A stretch of 40,635 nucleotides of DNA from a virus (IMGVR_UViG_3300037141_000176:1-40635), one strand, 5' to 3'; positions 16,596-25,821 are shown, counted from the stretch's first letter. Translations and numbers: made by a program. The notes: a model not told the origin generated them from the sequence alone.

Positions 16596-18397
16596 ATAAT
16601 CAGAGAGATTTAGATAAAGAAGATTCTGGAATAGATATTTATGCTCAATATCGTCCTAAAGGATCTTATGAAAAAAAACCATCGGTTTCAGATTCAGAAG
16701 ATGTTGATTCAGGTATTGATGTTTATGCTCAATATCGTCCAAATCCTCAAGAAGTACAAAAGGCAGAATATGAAAATGCTGCTGAAAAAGCTAAATATGG
16801 CGATTATTCTAGAATAGGTGATGAAGAAGGACAGAAAGAAATCAGACAACAGATTCCAAAGGGAATACTTATTGGAGCCGGTGGTGCTTATGGTAATTTA
16901 TTAGAATTAGTAGGTTTGAAAAATCGACCAGAAATAAATGAAGAAGATTTAACAGAAGCTGAAAGAAATCCTGAAGCTCAATATTTCTCTGATGAATCAC
17001 TAACTCCAAAAACAGGTGGTTTTCCTACTTCAAAAGATCTAACAGAAGCAAATGATCTTCTTGGAGGACCAGGTAAGCCTAAAACTCCTGAAGGTAAAGC
17101 AGCAGAAAGAACATCTCTAATTTATGGAGGAGGTTTACCTTTCTTACAATTTAATCCTGCTCCAGCTATTTTAGCTGGAACTGCTGGTCAGATAGCAGAA
17201 GAAGCCGGAGGTGGTCCTCTAGTCCAAGGTGCAGCAGAAATTGTAACTTTGTTATTAACTCAAGGAAGAAATGCACGACCTGTTTCTTCTGTAAATCAAG
17301 CAAAACAAGATATCATAACTGGATTGCGTGATCTTGGATATTCAGAAAAAGAAATTACTTTAGCTATCAATGCTCAATATGCAAATGCTTTCACAAAAGC
17401 AATAGCTACGAAAGGAGTTAAAACAGAAGAGGCTTTTGAACAGTTTGCTACTCATTCCGAAGACATGGTTAATAATATTCTAAGATCAGAAGTGCCAGGA
17501 ATTGAAAAAGGAAGCCAGAAAGTACATGAGTTAGCATCTGATGCTTATGGTCAAGTCGTTCAACAAGCAGCAAATATTCCGATAAAAAATACTGATAAGT
17601 TTTTTGATGCAATGCACGATACTGTGAATGAAGTTAAGAAAGTTTTAGGGCATAATAAAGATGCGAAGAATTTTATCATAGAACTCACTGAAGACACTCT
17701 TGAAGTAATCAATAATCCTAATGCAGAAACAATGATTAATTTTTATAAAAGATTAAATTCTCTTGGGAAATGGGTAGGAAGAGTTCAAAAGGATAGAATT
17801 CTAACTAAAGTTAAAAACTCCATAAAAGATACCTTTAAATCTGAAGGAAAAGCTGGTCAGCAACTTGCTGAAGATTTCGAAAGAGTAAACGCAGGTGTGC
17901 AAAAAGCTTTCAAAGCTGAAGATGTTAACAACTTAATCCAAAAGACAAAGTCACAAGATGGGATGGATTTTAAGAAGCTTTATAAAGTTTTTGATGATCC
18001 TGAAAATGTAAAATTGTTTGAAGAAGTTTTAGGTCCTAAACAAGCGAAAAACATTCAAACTATTGCTAGAACTGGCAAAGAAATAAAGAATTTTGATACT
18101 TCATGGAAAGTTGTAAATAGTGTTAGTGGTAAGGTGAATGTTGCTTTTGCTTCATTAGCAGGATATCAAGTAATTAATGGAGATTTTGAAGGCTTAGCTA
18201 AAACTATAGCAGTTAAAGGTGGAACAAAACTTGTAGGTAAACTTGCAGAAAAATCTTTAACAGATCCAAATTATCAGAATATTATGATAAAGATTCTTCA
18301 TGCAATAAAAAATGAATCACCTAGAACTTTTAGATCTTCATATGAAGCATTAGACAAATATCTAAAAGATGAAGGGATTGAAATTGATTTGTTCTAA
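16592..18397 (+). CDS. Putative ejection protein with N-terminal peptide repeat
   Basis: 601 residues. The first 55 residues hold a duplicated element, DSGIDIYAQYRP and DSGIDVYAQYRP, 29 residues apart. A Gly/Pro/Ala segment with hydrophobic character follows (IPKGILIGAGGAYGNLLELV, then ILAGTAGQIAEEAGGG). The remainder is helical, with several heptad-like regions up to a hydrophobic helix (VNVAFASLAGYQVINGDF) near 515. This plan and position fit the large third ejection protein (P22 gp16/gp20 group). The repeat could be a virion-targeting or docking tag. Role inferred from order and composition. Confidence 0.6.
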   Translation: MNNQRDLDKEDSGIDIYAQYRPKGSYEKKPSVSDSEDVDSGIDVYAQYRPNPQEVQKAEYENAAEKAKYGDYSRIGDEEGQKEIRQQIPKGILIGAGGAYGNLLELVGLKNRPEINEEDLTEAERNPEAQYFSDESLTPKTGGFPTSKDLTEANDLLGGPGKPKTPEGKAAERTSLIYGGGLPFLQFNPAPAILAGTAGQIAEEAGGGPLVQGAAEIVTLLLTQGRNARPVSSVNQAKQDIITGLRDLGYSEKEITLAINAQYANAFTKAIATKGVKTEEAFEQFATHSEDMVNNILRSEVPGIEKGSQKVHELASDAYGQVVQQAANIPIKNTDKFFDAMHDTVNEVKKVLGHNKDAKNFIIELTEDTLEVINNPNAETMINFYKRLNSLGKWVGRVQKDRILTKVKNSIKDTFKSEGKAGQQLAEDFERVNAGVQKAFKAEDVNNLIQKTKSQDGMDFKKLYKVFDDPENVKLFEEVLGPKQAKNIQTIARTGKEIKNFDTSWKVVNSVSGKVNVAFASLAGYQVINGDFEGLAKTIAVKGGTKLVGKLAEKSLTDPNYQNIMIKILHAIKNESPRTFRSSYEALDKYLKDEGIEIDLF

Positions 18398-18443
18398 TCA
18401 TCATATAGTAAAATAGAAATCAATATAATTGCTAATATTGGGG

Positions 18444-18608
18444 TCATTTTTTACTCCTTTCTTCTATAGCACACATACGTCCATGAAAATCTTTCATTTC
18501 CATATGTATAGCAGTTAATTTTGTATCTGTTTGAATATATAAAGCAATAACAGTGCCTAAATTAGTGGCTATTACCGCAAAGACAGTTAACACCTGAGTC
18601 CAATCCAT
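18444..18608 (-). CDS. Small one-helix membrane protein, paralogue of the 2067-2273 product
   Basis: 54 residues from the ATG at 18608, which follows AAGGAG; a longer frame from 18644 lacks a better signal. It begins MDWTQVLT, has one hydrophobic segment (VFAVIATNLGTVIALYI) and a charged tail ending FHGRMCAIEERSKK. The start and the overall plan match the product at 2067-2273. It is a lone minus-strand gene set between ejection and fibre genes. A holin-like or membrane accessory role is possible; nothing proves it. Confidence 0.7.
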   Translation of the reverse strand: MDWTQVLTVFAVIATNLGTVIALYIQTDTKLTAIHMEMKDFHGRMCAIEERSKK

Positions 18609-18767
18609 AAATATCTCCTTTTCTTTCATTCTAACATATCTCACAAATTAGCGTAAGTCCGAGACTTTTTTTTAATAGAAATCATAATCTTTTTTGAAGA
18701 CAAACAATCTCCTCATGCTTTATATGTAAAGTAATTATTTTAATAATATACAACATTAAGGAGCTAT
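18609..18767 (+). promoter_or_regulatory. Intergenic region with leader motif before the fibre block
   Basis: 159 bases lie between the minus-strand membrane gene and the first fibre gene. At 18726-18740 GTAAAGTAATTATTT shares a 12-base string (AAGTAATTATTT) with the leader before the portal (3887-3898) and resembles the one before the terminase. An AAGGAG ribosome binding site follows. It likely carries the fibre-operon promoter, since it is the only gap in the late run that is broken by an opposing gene. Confidence 0.45.
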
Positions 18768-19778
18768 ATGACTCAAGGCAAATCACCAAAACAATATCTA
18801 GGCGTAAAAGCACCATTACCACCAAACATTATAGAAGCTAAAAGAGCACCGATTAGCACGGATAGAGCTTATGTTATTGGTGACATTTGGGTTGATACTT
18901 TGCATGGAGCCTCATATCAAAACTATGGTGGTGGTCTTTGGTTAGTGCTTGGTTTAGGTATTGTCGGAGCAGTTGATACGATCACAGGTACAAGCGGAGG
19001 CCCAATCTCGCCGGTTGCAGGTAACGTATCTATTCTTGGTACTGCTAATCAGATAGTTTTTACAGGAACAGCAGGAACATTAACTGCATCTCTAGTCGGT
19101 CCATATACTCCCGCAACATATACAGCACATGGTGTTCTAATAGGCGAAGGTTCTTCTTCTATAGTTGCTTCAGCAGCCGGAACAAATGGTCAAGTTTTAA
19201 CAGCAAATACTGCTGCTGATCCTGCTTTTGCAGCAATAGGTACAAAGTCAGGTTTAACAGCTGGCGGTGTTGTTTTAGCAGCAGGCGCAGGTGCATTTAC
19301 AGCCACAGCAGCCGGAACAAATGGTCAAATTCTTACAGGATCTACTGGTGTTTCTCCTGTATTTTCAACATTGCTTCTAGGTCCTGGTTTAACAACTGTT
19401 CTTGGTGCAGGTACATTGACATTAAATGTTGCTTCAGGTGGTTATCAAGTTAGTTCAGTTGCAGGAACTTCTCAACAGATAGCTGCTGGATTTGCTTATA
19501 TATCTAACAATGCTGGTTTAACCACATTTACATTACCAGCTGTTGCTCCAGTAGGTGCGGCATTTAGAATTATCGGTTCTGGTGCAGCATTTTGGACAAT
19601 TGCTCAAAATGCCGGCCAATTAATTAAGTTCAATGCAGTGGTAACAACAACTGGTGTTACAGGTTCTATTACATCTACTCAAGCAGCAAATTCAATTGAG
19701 ATCATGTGTACAGTTGCAAATACTACTTGGACTGTGATTAATGAATCAGGTGCTCAATCGGCTTACACAGTAGCATAA
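18768..19778 (+). CDS. Tail fibre/virion attachment protein with GTNGQ repeats
   Basis: 336 residues, with AAGGAG before the start. The N-terminus (MTQGKSPKQYLGVK and AYVIGDIWVDT) resembles phage fibre anchors. The middle contains the motif AAGTNGQ-x-LT twice, encoded by two exact 23-bp DNA repeats (19171-19193 and 19306-19328). A segment around 105-130 (VGPYTPATYTAHGVLIGEG) recurs in the next large fibre product. The C-terminal domain (VAGTSQQIAAGFAYISNN, FRIIGSGAAFWTIAQNAGQLI) resembles a widespread C-terminal beta domain of phage and bacterial surface fibres. Host recognition is the likely role. Confidence 0.8.
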   Translation: MTQGKSPKQYLGVKAPLPPNIIEAKRAPISTDRAYVIGDIWVDTLHGASYQNYGGGLWLVLGLGIVGAVDTITGTSGGPISPVAGNVSILGTANQIVFTGTAGTLTASLVGPYTPATYTAHGVLIGEGSSSIVASAAGTNGQVLTANTAADPAFAAIGTKSGLTAGGVVLAAGAGAFTATAAGTNGQILTGSTGVSPVFSTLLLGPGLTTVLGAGTLTLNVASGGYQVSSVAGTSQQIAAGFAYISNNAGLTTFTLPAVAPVGAAFRIIGSGAAFWTIAQNAGQLIKFNAVVTTTGVTGSITSTQAANSIEIMCTVANTTWTVINESGAQSAYTVA

Positions 19779-19796
19779 CTTTAACTTAGGATTTAT

Positions 19797-20090
19797 ATGA
19801 CTACATACAATCAAGCAATCCTCAAGAAAGATGCTAATAAGAATGTTATCCAAGAGTCATATCATTCAGATATGGCTTTCTTAGCCGATTATACAGTTCC
19901 TACGGCTGTTTATATGGCATATGCTAGACCTGGAGCTTCTCAAAGTGCTGCGGTCTGGCAGCTGGCTTTATATACTTATAACGTCGGTGGTAAGTTGTTA
20001 TCAGTTACATGGCCTGAAGCGGCTAATGGCGCAGCATCTAGTGAGTTTATTTTTACATGGTCTGGAAGAGCTGGATACACATACGCATAG
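19797..20090 (+). CDS. Small virion-associated protein
   Basis: 97 residues, with AGGA before the start. The pattern LKKDANKNVIQESYHSDMAF, then SAAVWQLALYTYN, then AGYTYA is known in small proteins placed among phage fibre genes, with no established function. The C-terminus lists aromatic residues and ends RAGYTYA. It sits between two fibre genes in one unit, so a structural or fibre-chaperone role is a reasonable guess. Confidence 0.6.
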   Translation: MTTYNQAILKKDANKNVIQESYHSDMAFLADYTVPTAVYMAYARPGASQSAAVWQLALYTYNVGGKLLSVTWPEAANGAASSEFIFTWSGRAGYTYA

Positions 20091-20098
20091 GAAGTTAA

Positions 20099-22477
20099 AT
20101 GACTAGTGGTTTAAGTCCTAAAAATCCTTTAAAGTATACAGGTCCAAATGTCTATCTTTCTGTAGTAGTAAACAGAAATAGAGAACCTACAGGAGCGGAT
20201 TATAGGCAACCTGAGACAGGAAGACTTTATGCTTTAAATTCTTTCTGGTTAATTGGGAATAATCCTACTACAGGTGTTGAGGGAGATCTTTGGTATTTAT
20301 CTAAAATAGTAGCAAACGTAGCCTTCTGGTTAAAGTTTGGTACTTCAATATCTGGTCTCTTCAGTATTAACGTTCCTTTTCCTGGAGGTCCTACAAATGT
20401 CATACCTACTTTAGGTGGATTAATGACATTTACTTCTACAAGTGGAACAGTTTCTATTAGCAGTACAGTTGCAAATACGATTAACTTTGATGTAACAGGC
20501 GGTCCTGTTGTTGAGCATTTAACCGGTAATTCTGGTGGTATACTTAATCCGATAGCCAATAACTTTAATATTCTCGGCACTGGTAGTATTGGTATTGCTG
20601 GACTAGCTGCAACATTAACAGTGCAACTTACAGGTCTTAATAATCATTCAGTCTTAGTTGGAGCTGGAACACCAACAATTACATCTTTAGCCGTTGGTAC
20701 TAATGGACAAGTTTTATTAGGAAGCACAGGAGCTGATCCTGTATTCGGTACACTTACAAGTTCTGATAGTTCAATTGCGTTTACAACTGGAGCTGGAACA
20801 TTAAGTCTTCAGGTAGCAGGCGGAACAACAACCGGTAAAACAATTACAGGCAATAATGCTGTAGCACTTTCTCCAACAGCTGGTAATTGGAACATCTTCG
20901 GTGCTTCTACAGCAGCTGGAACAACACCTGTATCAACTTTTGGTGCAGGAAGTACCCTTACAGTCAATGTTCAAAAAGCTCAAGCTATAGCTTTAACAAA
21001 TGCTACAAATGTTGGTTTAGCTGCTTTTAACTCAGCAGAATTTACTGTAGATGCCAACGGTTTTGTCAGTTTAGTGGGAAGTGGAGCAGCATTAGAAACA
21101 GTTACAGGTAATGATACACTTAGTGTTGTGCCTTCTTCTGGAAATATCAATCTCTTGGCAGCTGTTGTTACTAATGGCACTGATCCGACAGCTCTCTATG
21201 TTAAAAGAACAGCTGCAAGCACTGAAACAATCGATGTTCAAGTAGCCGCAGCAAATGCAACATCTCTTGTTACTAAAGCTGGATTAGCTTCTTTTAACTC
21301 TACTCAATTTACTGTTGACGCTAATGGTTTTGTCGGTTTATTCGGTGGAACTACAGCAGGTATTTTGACAATCAATAGTATAGTGCCTAATTCTTCAGGA
21401 AATTTCAATCTGCTTGGCACTGCAAATCAAGTAGCTATCACAGCTGGAGTAAACCAAGATACTATCAGTTTGATAGGTCCTTATACACCTGCGACATATC
21501 CCATTCATAGTGTTCTAGTTGGAGAAGGCACAAGTTCAATAGTTGGTGTTGGTCCTAATGCTGCTTCAGGTATTCCATTAATATCTCAAGGTGTTTCAGC
21601 TGATCCAATATTTGGAACTGCTGTTGTCGCAGGAGGAGGAACTGGAGCTGTAACCTTTACACCATTTGCAGTAATTACAGGAGGAACAACAGCTACAGGT
21701 CCACTTCAAAACGTAGTAGGTTTAGGCACAGCAAATCAAGTCTTAACAAGTAATGGTGCAGGCGCACTTCCTACCTGGCAAAATAATACTTCATTAGGAA
21801 ACGTATCAAATTTCACAGTAGATACAACTGTTGGAGGTGGAGTTAATCCGGTAGTTCCTAATTCTGGAAATATCATCATAACTTCAGGCCCTTTATTTGC
21901 AACAGGTACTCAAGCAAATGCTTTAAGGACTGATACAACGGCGGCTAATGTAGTAGCAATTGAATTACAAGAAGCAGGCACTTCCAATGGTTTAATTCCA
22001 ATTCCTAGCAATTATGGTGTTGCGCAATTTAACAATGCCAATTTTACAGTTTCTGCCGGTTTGGTAACTCCTTTAGCAATAACGATAAATACAGCAGGTA
22101 TTATCACTGGTGGAGGAACTGTTAATCTAGGTGGAAGTATAACCCTTTCAGCTTCAGGCGCAATATTCCCTTGGAGTGATAAAGCTGCATCATTCAATGC
22201 ACTATCTAATAATGGATATTTTGTTACAGGAGTCGCCACAGCAACATTACCGGCAGTACCAGCAGAAGGTGACACAATAGATTTTATCGTAGATACAGCA
22301 AGTTTATTAACTATACAGGCAAATACCGGCCAAAAAATTAGGCTAGCAACAAAGTTATCCGCAGCCGCCGGAACAGCAATAAATACACAGCAAGGTGATG
22401 CTATAGAACTTGTTTATAGACTTACAACAACCACATGGTTAGCTCAGAATGCTAACGGTGGATGGAATATAACCTAG
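20099..22477 (+). CDS. Large tail fibre protein, modular repeats
   Basis: 792 residues, nearly all Thr/Ser/Gly/Asn/Val-rich strands with no enzyme motif. It repeats the units SLFNSTQFTVDANGF / AAFNSAEFTVDANGF / AQFNNANFTVSAG and several NIFG/NLLGT-type turns, typical of trimeric beta fibres. It contains VGTNGQVLLGSTG and LIGPYTPATYPIHSVLVGEG, nearly the same as in the product at 18768. The C-terminal ~100 residues (ALSNNGYFVTGVATATLPA, IDFIVDTASLLTIQANTGQKI) are a variant of the same terminal domain. It likely forms a long receptor-binding fibre. Confidence 0.8.
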   Translation: MTSGLSPKNPLKYTGPNVYLSVVVNRNREPTGADYRQPETGRLYALNSFWLIGNNPTTGVEGDLWYLSKIVANVAFWLKFGTSISGLFSINVPFPGGPTNVIPTLGGLMTFTSTSGTVSISSTVANTINFDVTGGPVVEHLTGNSGGILNPIANNFNILGTGSIGIAGLAATLTVQLTGLNNHSVLVGAGTPTITSLAVGTNGQVLLGSTGADPVFGTLTSSDSSIAFTTGAGTLSLQVAGGTTTGKTITGNNAVALSPTAGNWNIFGASTAAGTTPVSTFGAGSTLTVNVQKAQAIALTNATNVGLAAFNSAEFTVDANGFVSLVGSGAALETVTGNDTLSVVPSSGNINLLAAVVTNGTDPTALYVKRTAASTETIDVQVAAANATSLVTKAGLASFNSTQFTVDANGFVGLFGGTTAGILTINSIVPNSSGNFNLLGTANQVAITAGVNQDTISLIGPYTPATYPIHSVLVGEGTSSIVGVGPNAASGIPLISQGVSADPIFGTAVVAGGGTGAVTFTPFAVITGGTTATGPLQNVVGLGTANQVLTSNGAGALPTWQNNTSLGNVSNFTVDTTVGGGVNPVVPNSGNIIITSGPLFATGTQANALRTDTTAANVVAIELQEAGTSNGLIPIPSNYGVAQFNNANFTVSAGLVTPLAITINTAGIITGGGTVNLGGSITLSASGAIFPWSDKAASFNALSNNGYFVTGVATATLPAVPAEGDTIDFIVDTASLLTIQANTGQKIRLATKLSAAAGTAINTQQGDAIELVYRLTTTTWLAQNANGGWNIT

Positions 22478-22487
22478 GAAATATCAA

Positions 22488-24833
22488 ATGACTTTATTCA
22501 CTACAGCAGACAATAACTACGGCACATCAAAATGGATTGTCGATCCGCAGCCTGGACAAGGCACTCACACCACTATACAAGCGGCCATAAATACTTCCGT
22601 GTCAGGAGATAATATTTTCGTTCGCCCAGCCACATATACAGAAGATTTGGCTTTGAAAATAGGTGTCAACATTGTCACTTTCAGAGGTAATGGCAATACT
22701 GGAAACGTTATTATTATCGGAAATGCAACTTTTAGTGGAGCTGGACAAGTAAATATTTCTTCGATCAGACTTCAAACTAATAGCAATTTCTTTCTTACCG
22801 TATCAGGTGCTAACGCTTCTGTAGTAAATTTGATAGATTGTGACTTAAGACCTCAAAATAATACAGGGATAAGTTTTACTTCTTCAAACGCTGCATCTAC
22901 AATCAGTTTAATAAATTGCACTGGAAATATTGGAAATGCCACTTCAGCAATTTATAGCATGACATCACCTGGAACATTGTTTTTTGATTATGTAAATGTA
23001 AAAAATAGCGGTGCTTCTACTGTTCCTTCTTCAAATTCTGCTGGATTAGTTCAACTACTTTGCTGCACTTTTCTTTCTCCTTTTTCTACAACAGGAACAG
23101 GAATCATTACAAAAAACTTTACTATTGTCGATTCATCAGCACAAAACGTCACATCATTAACAACAGCAGGAACAGGAACATCAGTCATCAATTTCGGTGG
23201 TAATTTTTCTGGTACAGCAAGTGCTATTTCGATTGGTGCAGGAACAACGGTTACTGCTAGCACTTCTCTTATATCTAGTTCTGCTACCAATGCGGTTACA
23301 GGTCTTGGTACATTTCAATCTGCACTTGTTGAATATACAGGCTCATCTGTTGTAGATAACGTAACAACATTAACGCCTTTTACGATCCAAGCTGTTTCAG
23401 TAAGACCTAATGATATAATTGCCGTTAATGCTCAGAAAAACCTTTATGGAATTGCTAATGGAACAACTGGTCAAGTATTAACAGCTACAACCGGATCGGC
23501 TCCTGCATTTGCAAATGCTGTAGATCTTCACGTAGCTAGATATATTGTAAGTGCAGGGGGAGCAGCTGATGGAGCTAATTTTACTACTATAGCCACAGCC
23601 TATGCCGCAGCCGTAGCAGTAGGTGCTCCACAAACAGTCTTTGTTCAACCAGGATCATACACAGAGAACATAACATTAACTCCTGGTATTGACATTACAG
23701 CATTTGGTTGTGATAATTCCCTGAACGGAACAGGTAATGTTAAGATATTAGGTACTCTAACTCTAACCACAGCCGGCAGCGTTACCATATCAGGCATACA
23801 ATTACAAACAAATAGCGCTGCATTGCTGGCCGTTACTGGCAGTGCTGCATCGATTGTTAATTTGAATAATTGCTATTTGAATTGCACTAATAACACTGGG
23901 ATTACGTATTCATCTTCCAATGCAGCATCCGCTATAAATATAGAATATTGCCATGGTAATATCGGTACAACTGGTATTTCATTATTCACAGCCTCCTCAA
24001 CAGGCATGTTGAGTATTAACTATTCAAAAATAACTAACACAGGTTCATCAACAACAGCTTCTACGATTTCAAGCGGCAATTTGAATGTTAATTGGACTGC
24101 ATTTAATATACCTATAACCACCTCATCAACAGGGACAATTGCCTGTTTATTTTGTAATGTTGATAATGCTGCAACTAACACCACCTCATTAACACTTGGG
24201 GGAGGATCTATAAATGTAGAAAATTCATATATATCTTCAGGAACAGCTTCAGCCATAAATATTTCCGCAGTAGCTTCCAATGTACTTAATAATGTAATTT
24301 CATCTTCAAATACAAATGCGATTACAGGTTCAGGCACTATTGGTTATTCAGGTCTTTCATTTATAGGGGGATCGACAACAATAAATGTAACTACTCAAAA
24401 CGTATCTGGAACTCTTCAAGGATCAAAAAATACAGCTCCTACAGCAGGGTTCTTAGGTGAGCAAATAAGATCATTTATACCTTTCGCATCTGCTGTTTCA
24501 CAACCAACCTCAAATGTGCCTGTTAATTTAACAAGTATATCTGTAACAGCTGGTGTTTGGGATATTAGTTGTATAGCTCAACTTCAATGTACTGGATCTA
24601 CAACTCAACAATTTGTTGGAATGAATCTAACAAGTGCAACTCTTGCAATTACTGGAGATAATACAATTTCAACAGGTGCAGCAGCTATAATTGGTCAAAA
24701 TTCTGGACTATCTATCCCTGCTTGGAGACAAACATTTTCTACAACAACGACTGTTTTTTTAGTTATAAATTGTATATTTACAACAGGTACTGTAAGTTCA
24801 TGGGGAAGAATATCAGCTACAAGAGTCGGTTAA
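22488..24833 (+). CDS. Tailspike with tandem duplicated beta-helix units
   Basis: 781 residues. Residues about 17-150 (HTTIQAAINTSVSGDNIFVR, then ISSIRLQTNSNFFLTVSGAN) and 354-490 (NFTTIATAYAAAVAVGAPQT, then ISGIQLQTNSAALLAVTGSA) are clear repeats of the pectate-lyase-like beta-helix start, each followed by Asn-rich rungs. A TGQVLTATTGSAPAFA linker lies between. The last ~125 residues (GEQIRSFIPFASAV, SISVTAGVWDISCIAQLQ, VSSWGRISATRV) form a beta C-terminal domain common in tail proteins. It probably binds, and may cut, surface glycans. No clear catalytic pair was identified. The stop is followed by the convergent operon at 24830. Confidence 0.82.
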   Translation: MTLFTTADNNYGTSKWIVDPQPGQGTHTTIQAAINTSVSGDNIFVRPATYTEDLALKIGVNIVTFRGNGNTGNVIIIGNATFSGAGQVNISSIRLQTNSNFFLTVSGANASVVNLIDCDLRPQNNTGISFTSSNAASTISLINCTGNIGNATSAIYSMTSPGTLFFDYVNVKNSGASTVPSSNSAGLVQLLCCTFLSPFSTTGTGIITKNFTIVDSSAQNVTSLTTAGTGTSVINFGGNFSGTASAISIGAGTTVTASTSLISSSATNAVTGLGTFQSALVEYTGSSVVDNVTTLTPFTIQAVSVRPNDIIAVNAQKNLYGIANGTTGQVLTATTGSAPAFANAVDLHVARYIVSAGGAADGANFTTIATAYAAAVAVGAPQTVFVQPGSYTENITLTPGIDITAFGCDNSLNGTGNVKILGTLTLTTAGSVTISGIQLQTNSAALLAVTGSAASIVNLNNCYLNCTNNTGITYSSSNAASAINIEYCHGNIGTTGISLFTASSTGMLSINYSKITNTGSSTTASTISSGNLNVNWTAFNIPITTSSTGTIACLFCNVDNAATNTTSLTLGGGSINVENSYISSGTASAINISAVASNVLNNVISSSNTNAITGSGTIGYSGLSFIGGSTTINVTTQNVSGTLQGSKNTAPTAGFLGEQIRSFIPFASAVSQPTSNVPVNLTSISVTAGVWDISCIAQLQCTGSTTQQFVGMNLTSATLAITGDNTISTGAAAIIGQNSGLSIPAWRQTFSTTTTVFLVINCIFTTGTVSSWGRISATRVG

Positions 24834-25021
24834 TAACATCCTGTACATACATCTGATGCATCATTGCTATTCATTTCTGAATGGCATATCTTGCATTTTT
24901 TATCATATTTTTTTTGTGTTTGGCATGGTGATTTGAAAATACATTGATAAACACTATATGTGATACAAAGAAAAAGTATAATACAGAATATATTAGAAAC
25001 ATAAAATTCTAAATTATCCAT
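24830..25021 (-). CDS. Membrane protein with C-terminal zinc ribbon
   Basis: 63 residues from the ATG at 25021, preceded by GGAG; a frame open to 25045 lacks one. One hydrophobic segment (FYVSNIFCIILFLCITYSVY) is followed by a lysine-rich stretch and four Cys in CKIC...CTGC, a likely zinc site. Its start overlaps the end of the upstream gene by eight bases. Last gene of the minus-strand operon, touching the convergent tailspike stop. Confidence 0.55.
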   Translation of the reverse strand: MDNLEFYVSNIFCIILFLCITYSVYQCIFKSPCQTQKKYDKKCKICHSEMNSNDASDVCTGCY

Positions 25022-25235
25022 CACTCTCCACATATTTAATTTCATCCCAAGCAGATAAACGCCCTTCTAGATACCAATATAGACATGTTTCATCATCTGA
25101 TTGATATTGGTGTTCCATATCCCAGATAATATTCATATTGATATATTCATCAATAGCATCGCATCTATCACAGGCGCATAAACAGATATGCGAGCATAGA
25201 AAAAAAAGCAGGCCATACCAGGTTAAAATTCTCAT
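25014..25235 (-). CDS. Small secreted protein or lipoprotein
   Basis: 73 residues. The N-terminus MRILTWYGLLFFLCSHICLCAC is a signal-peptide-like hydrophobic segment followed by a cysteine cluster, where a lipobox cleavage before Cys is possible. The rest is acidic and polar (DEYINMNIIWDMEHQYQSDD). It sits directly after another secreted protein gene. An exported accessory or lysis-related role is possible, unproven. Confidence 0.5.
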   Translation of the reverse strand: MRILTWYGLLFFLCSHICLCACDRCDAIDEYINMNIIWDMEHQYQSDDETCLYWYLEGRLSAWDEIKYVESDG

Positions 25236-25241
25236 ATATAC

Positions 25242-25553
25242 CTATGATTTATATTTTGATGGACAGTCGCGATTACCGCATTTTTGACCAATTGGCCAGT
25301 ACATATAGCAGTAAGGGCATTTCCATGATTTCTTATAATTGCTGGATGCATTGATTGATATGTAGCTTTTATATATATATAAGCCTGTTATATCCCTGTG
25401 GACTGTGCTTGCTTCTATCCACTGGTTATTGCCTTGATGGATGAGGAATGCAGCGTTGGATGATTTCAATTCGCTATTGTCTACGTATATTTTTTCTTCT
25501 GCGGATAATGCGGATATACATAAAAACGAAAGTAATATAAATTTCTTTAACAT
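25242..25553 (-). CDS. Secreted protein with CPYC zinc ribbon
   Basis: 103 residues from the ATG at 25553, which follows GAGGA; an in-frame TTG lies upstream. A cleavable signal peptide (MLKKFILLSFLCISALSA) is followed by a beta segment (IYVDNSELKSSNAAFLIHQG, then ASTVHRDITGLYIYKS) and a C-terminal zinc-ribbon motif KWKCPYCYMYWPIGQKC, then CGNRDCPS. The product would be periplasmic or extracytoplasmic. Function is unknown. It follows the basic proteins at 25599 and 25822 in the same operon. Confidence 0.6.
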   Translation of the reverse strand: MLKKFILLSFLCISALSAEEKIYVDNSELKSSNAAFLIHQGNNQWIEASTVHRDITGLYIYKSYISINASSNYKKSWKCPYCYMYWPIGQKCGNRDCPSKYKS

Positions 25554-25598
25554 GTTAATCCTCAATCTTATTTAGGTTTATTATGTTATTTATCAGCC

Positions 25599-25814
25599 TT
25601 ATTTTTTGATAGCTTTTTCTTTAGCTGATTTAGCTTTTCTTGCACGTGTCTTGGAAAATTCCTTATCCACTTTAACTTCCCACTTAGAATCTTTTTTAGC
25701 TGGTCCATGTTCTCTATGTTCACGTTGCACTGCTCCTTTTTCTTCTTGTTTAGCTAGAGTAGAGAATCGCTTCTCTCTAGTAGCTACTTTAAGAAACTCT
25801 TCTCTATCTCCCAC
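25599..25814 (-). CDS. Small basic hypothetical protein (GTG start)
   Basis: 71 residues, starting at a GTG behind GGTG. Very rich in Lys, Arg and Glu with almost no hydrophobic residues (EKRFSTLAKQEEKGAVQREH, RARKAKSAKEKAIKK), thus helical or disordered. Probably a nucleic-acid or virion-associated small basic protein, but no family is recognised. Confidence 0.5.
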   Translation of the reverse strand: MGDREEFLKVATREKRFSTLAKQEEKGAVQREHREHGPAKKDSKWEVKVDKEFSKTRARKAKSAKEKAIKK

Positions 25815-25821
25815 TTTTCAC

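Noticed and set aside
20227-24337. Several long minus-strand frames within the fibre genes
   Set aside because: Low-complexity Thr/Ala/Gly coding on the plus strand leaves open frames opposite; they have no start signals and follow the repeats.
25242-25553. Using the secreted zinc-ribbon protein to name a host group
   Set aside because: I have an impression of similar proteins in certain intracellular bacteria, but nothing in the window tests it, so no host is named.
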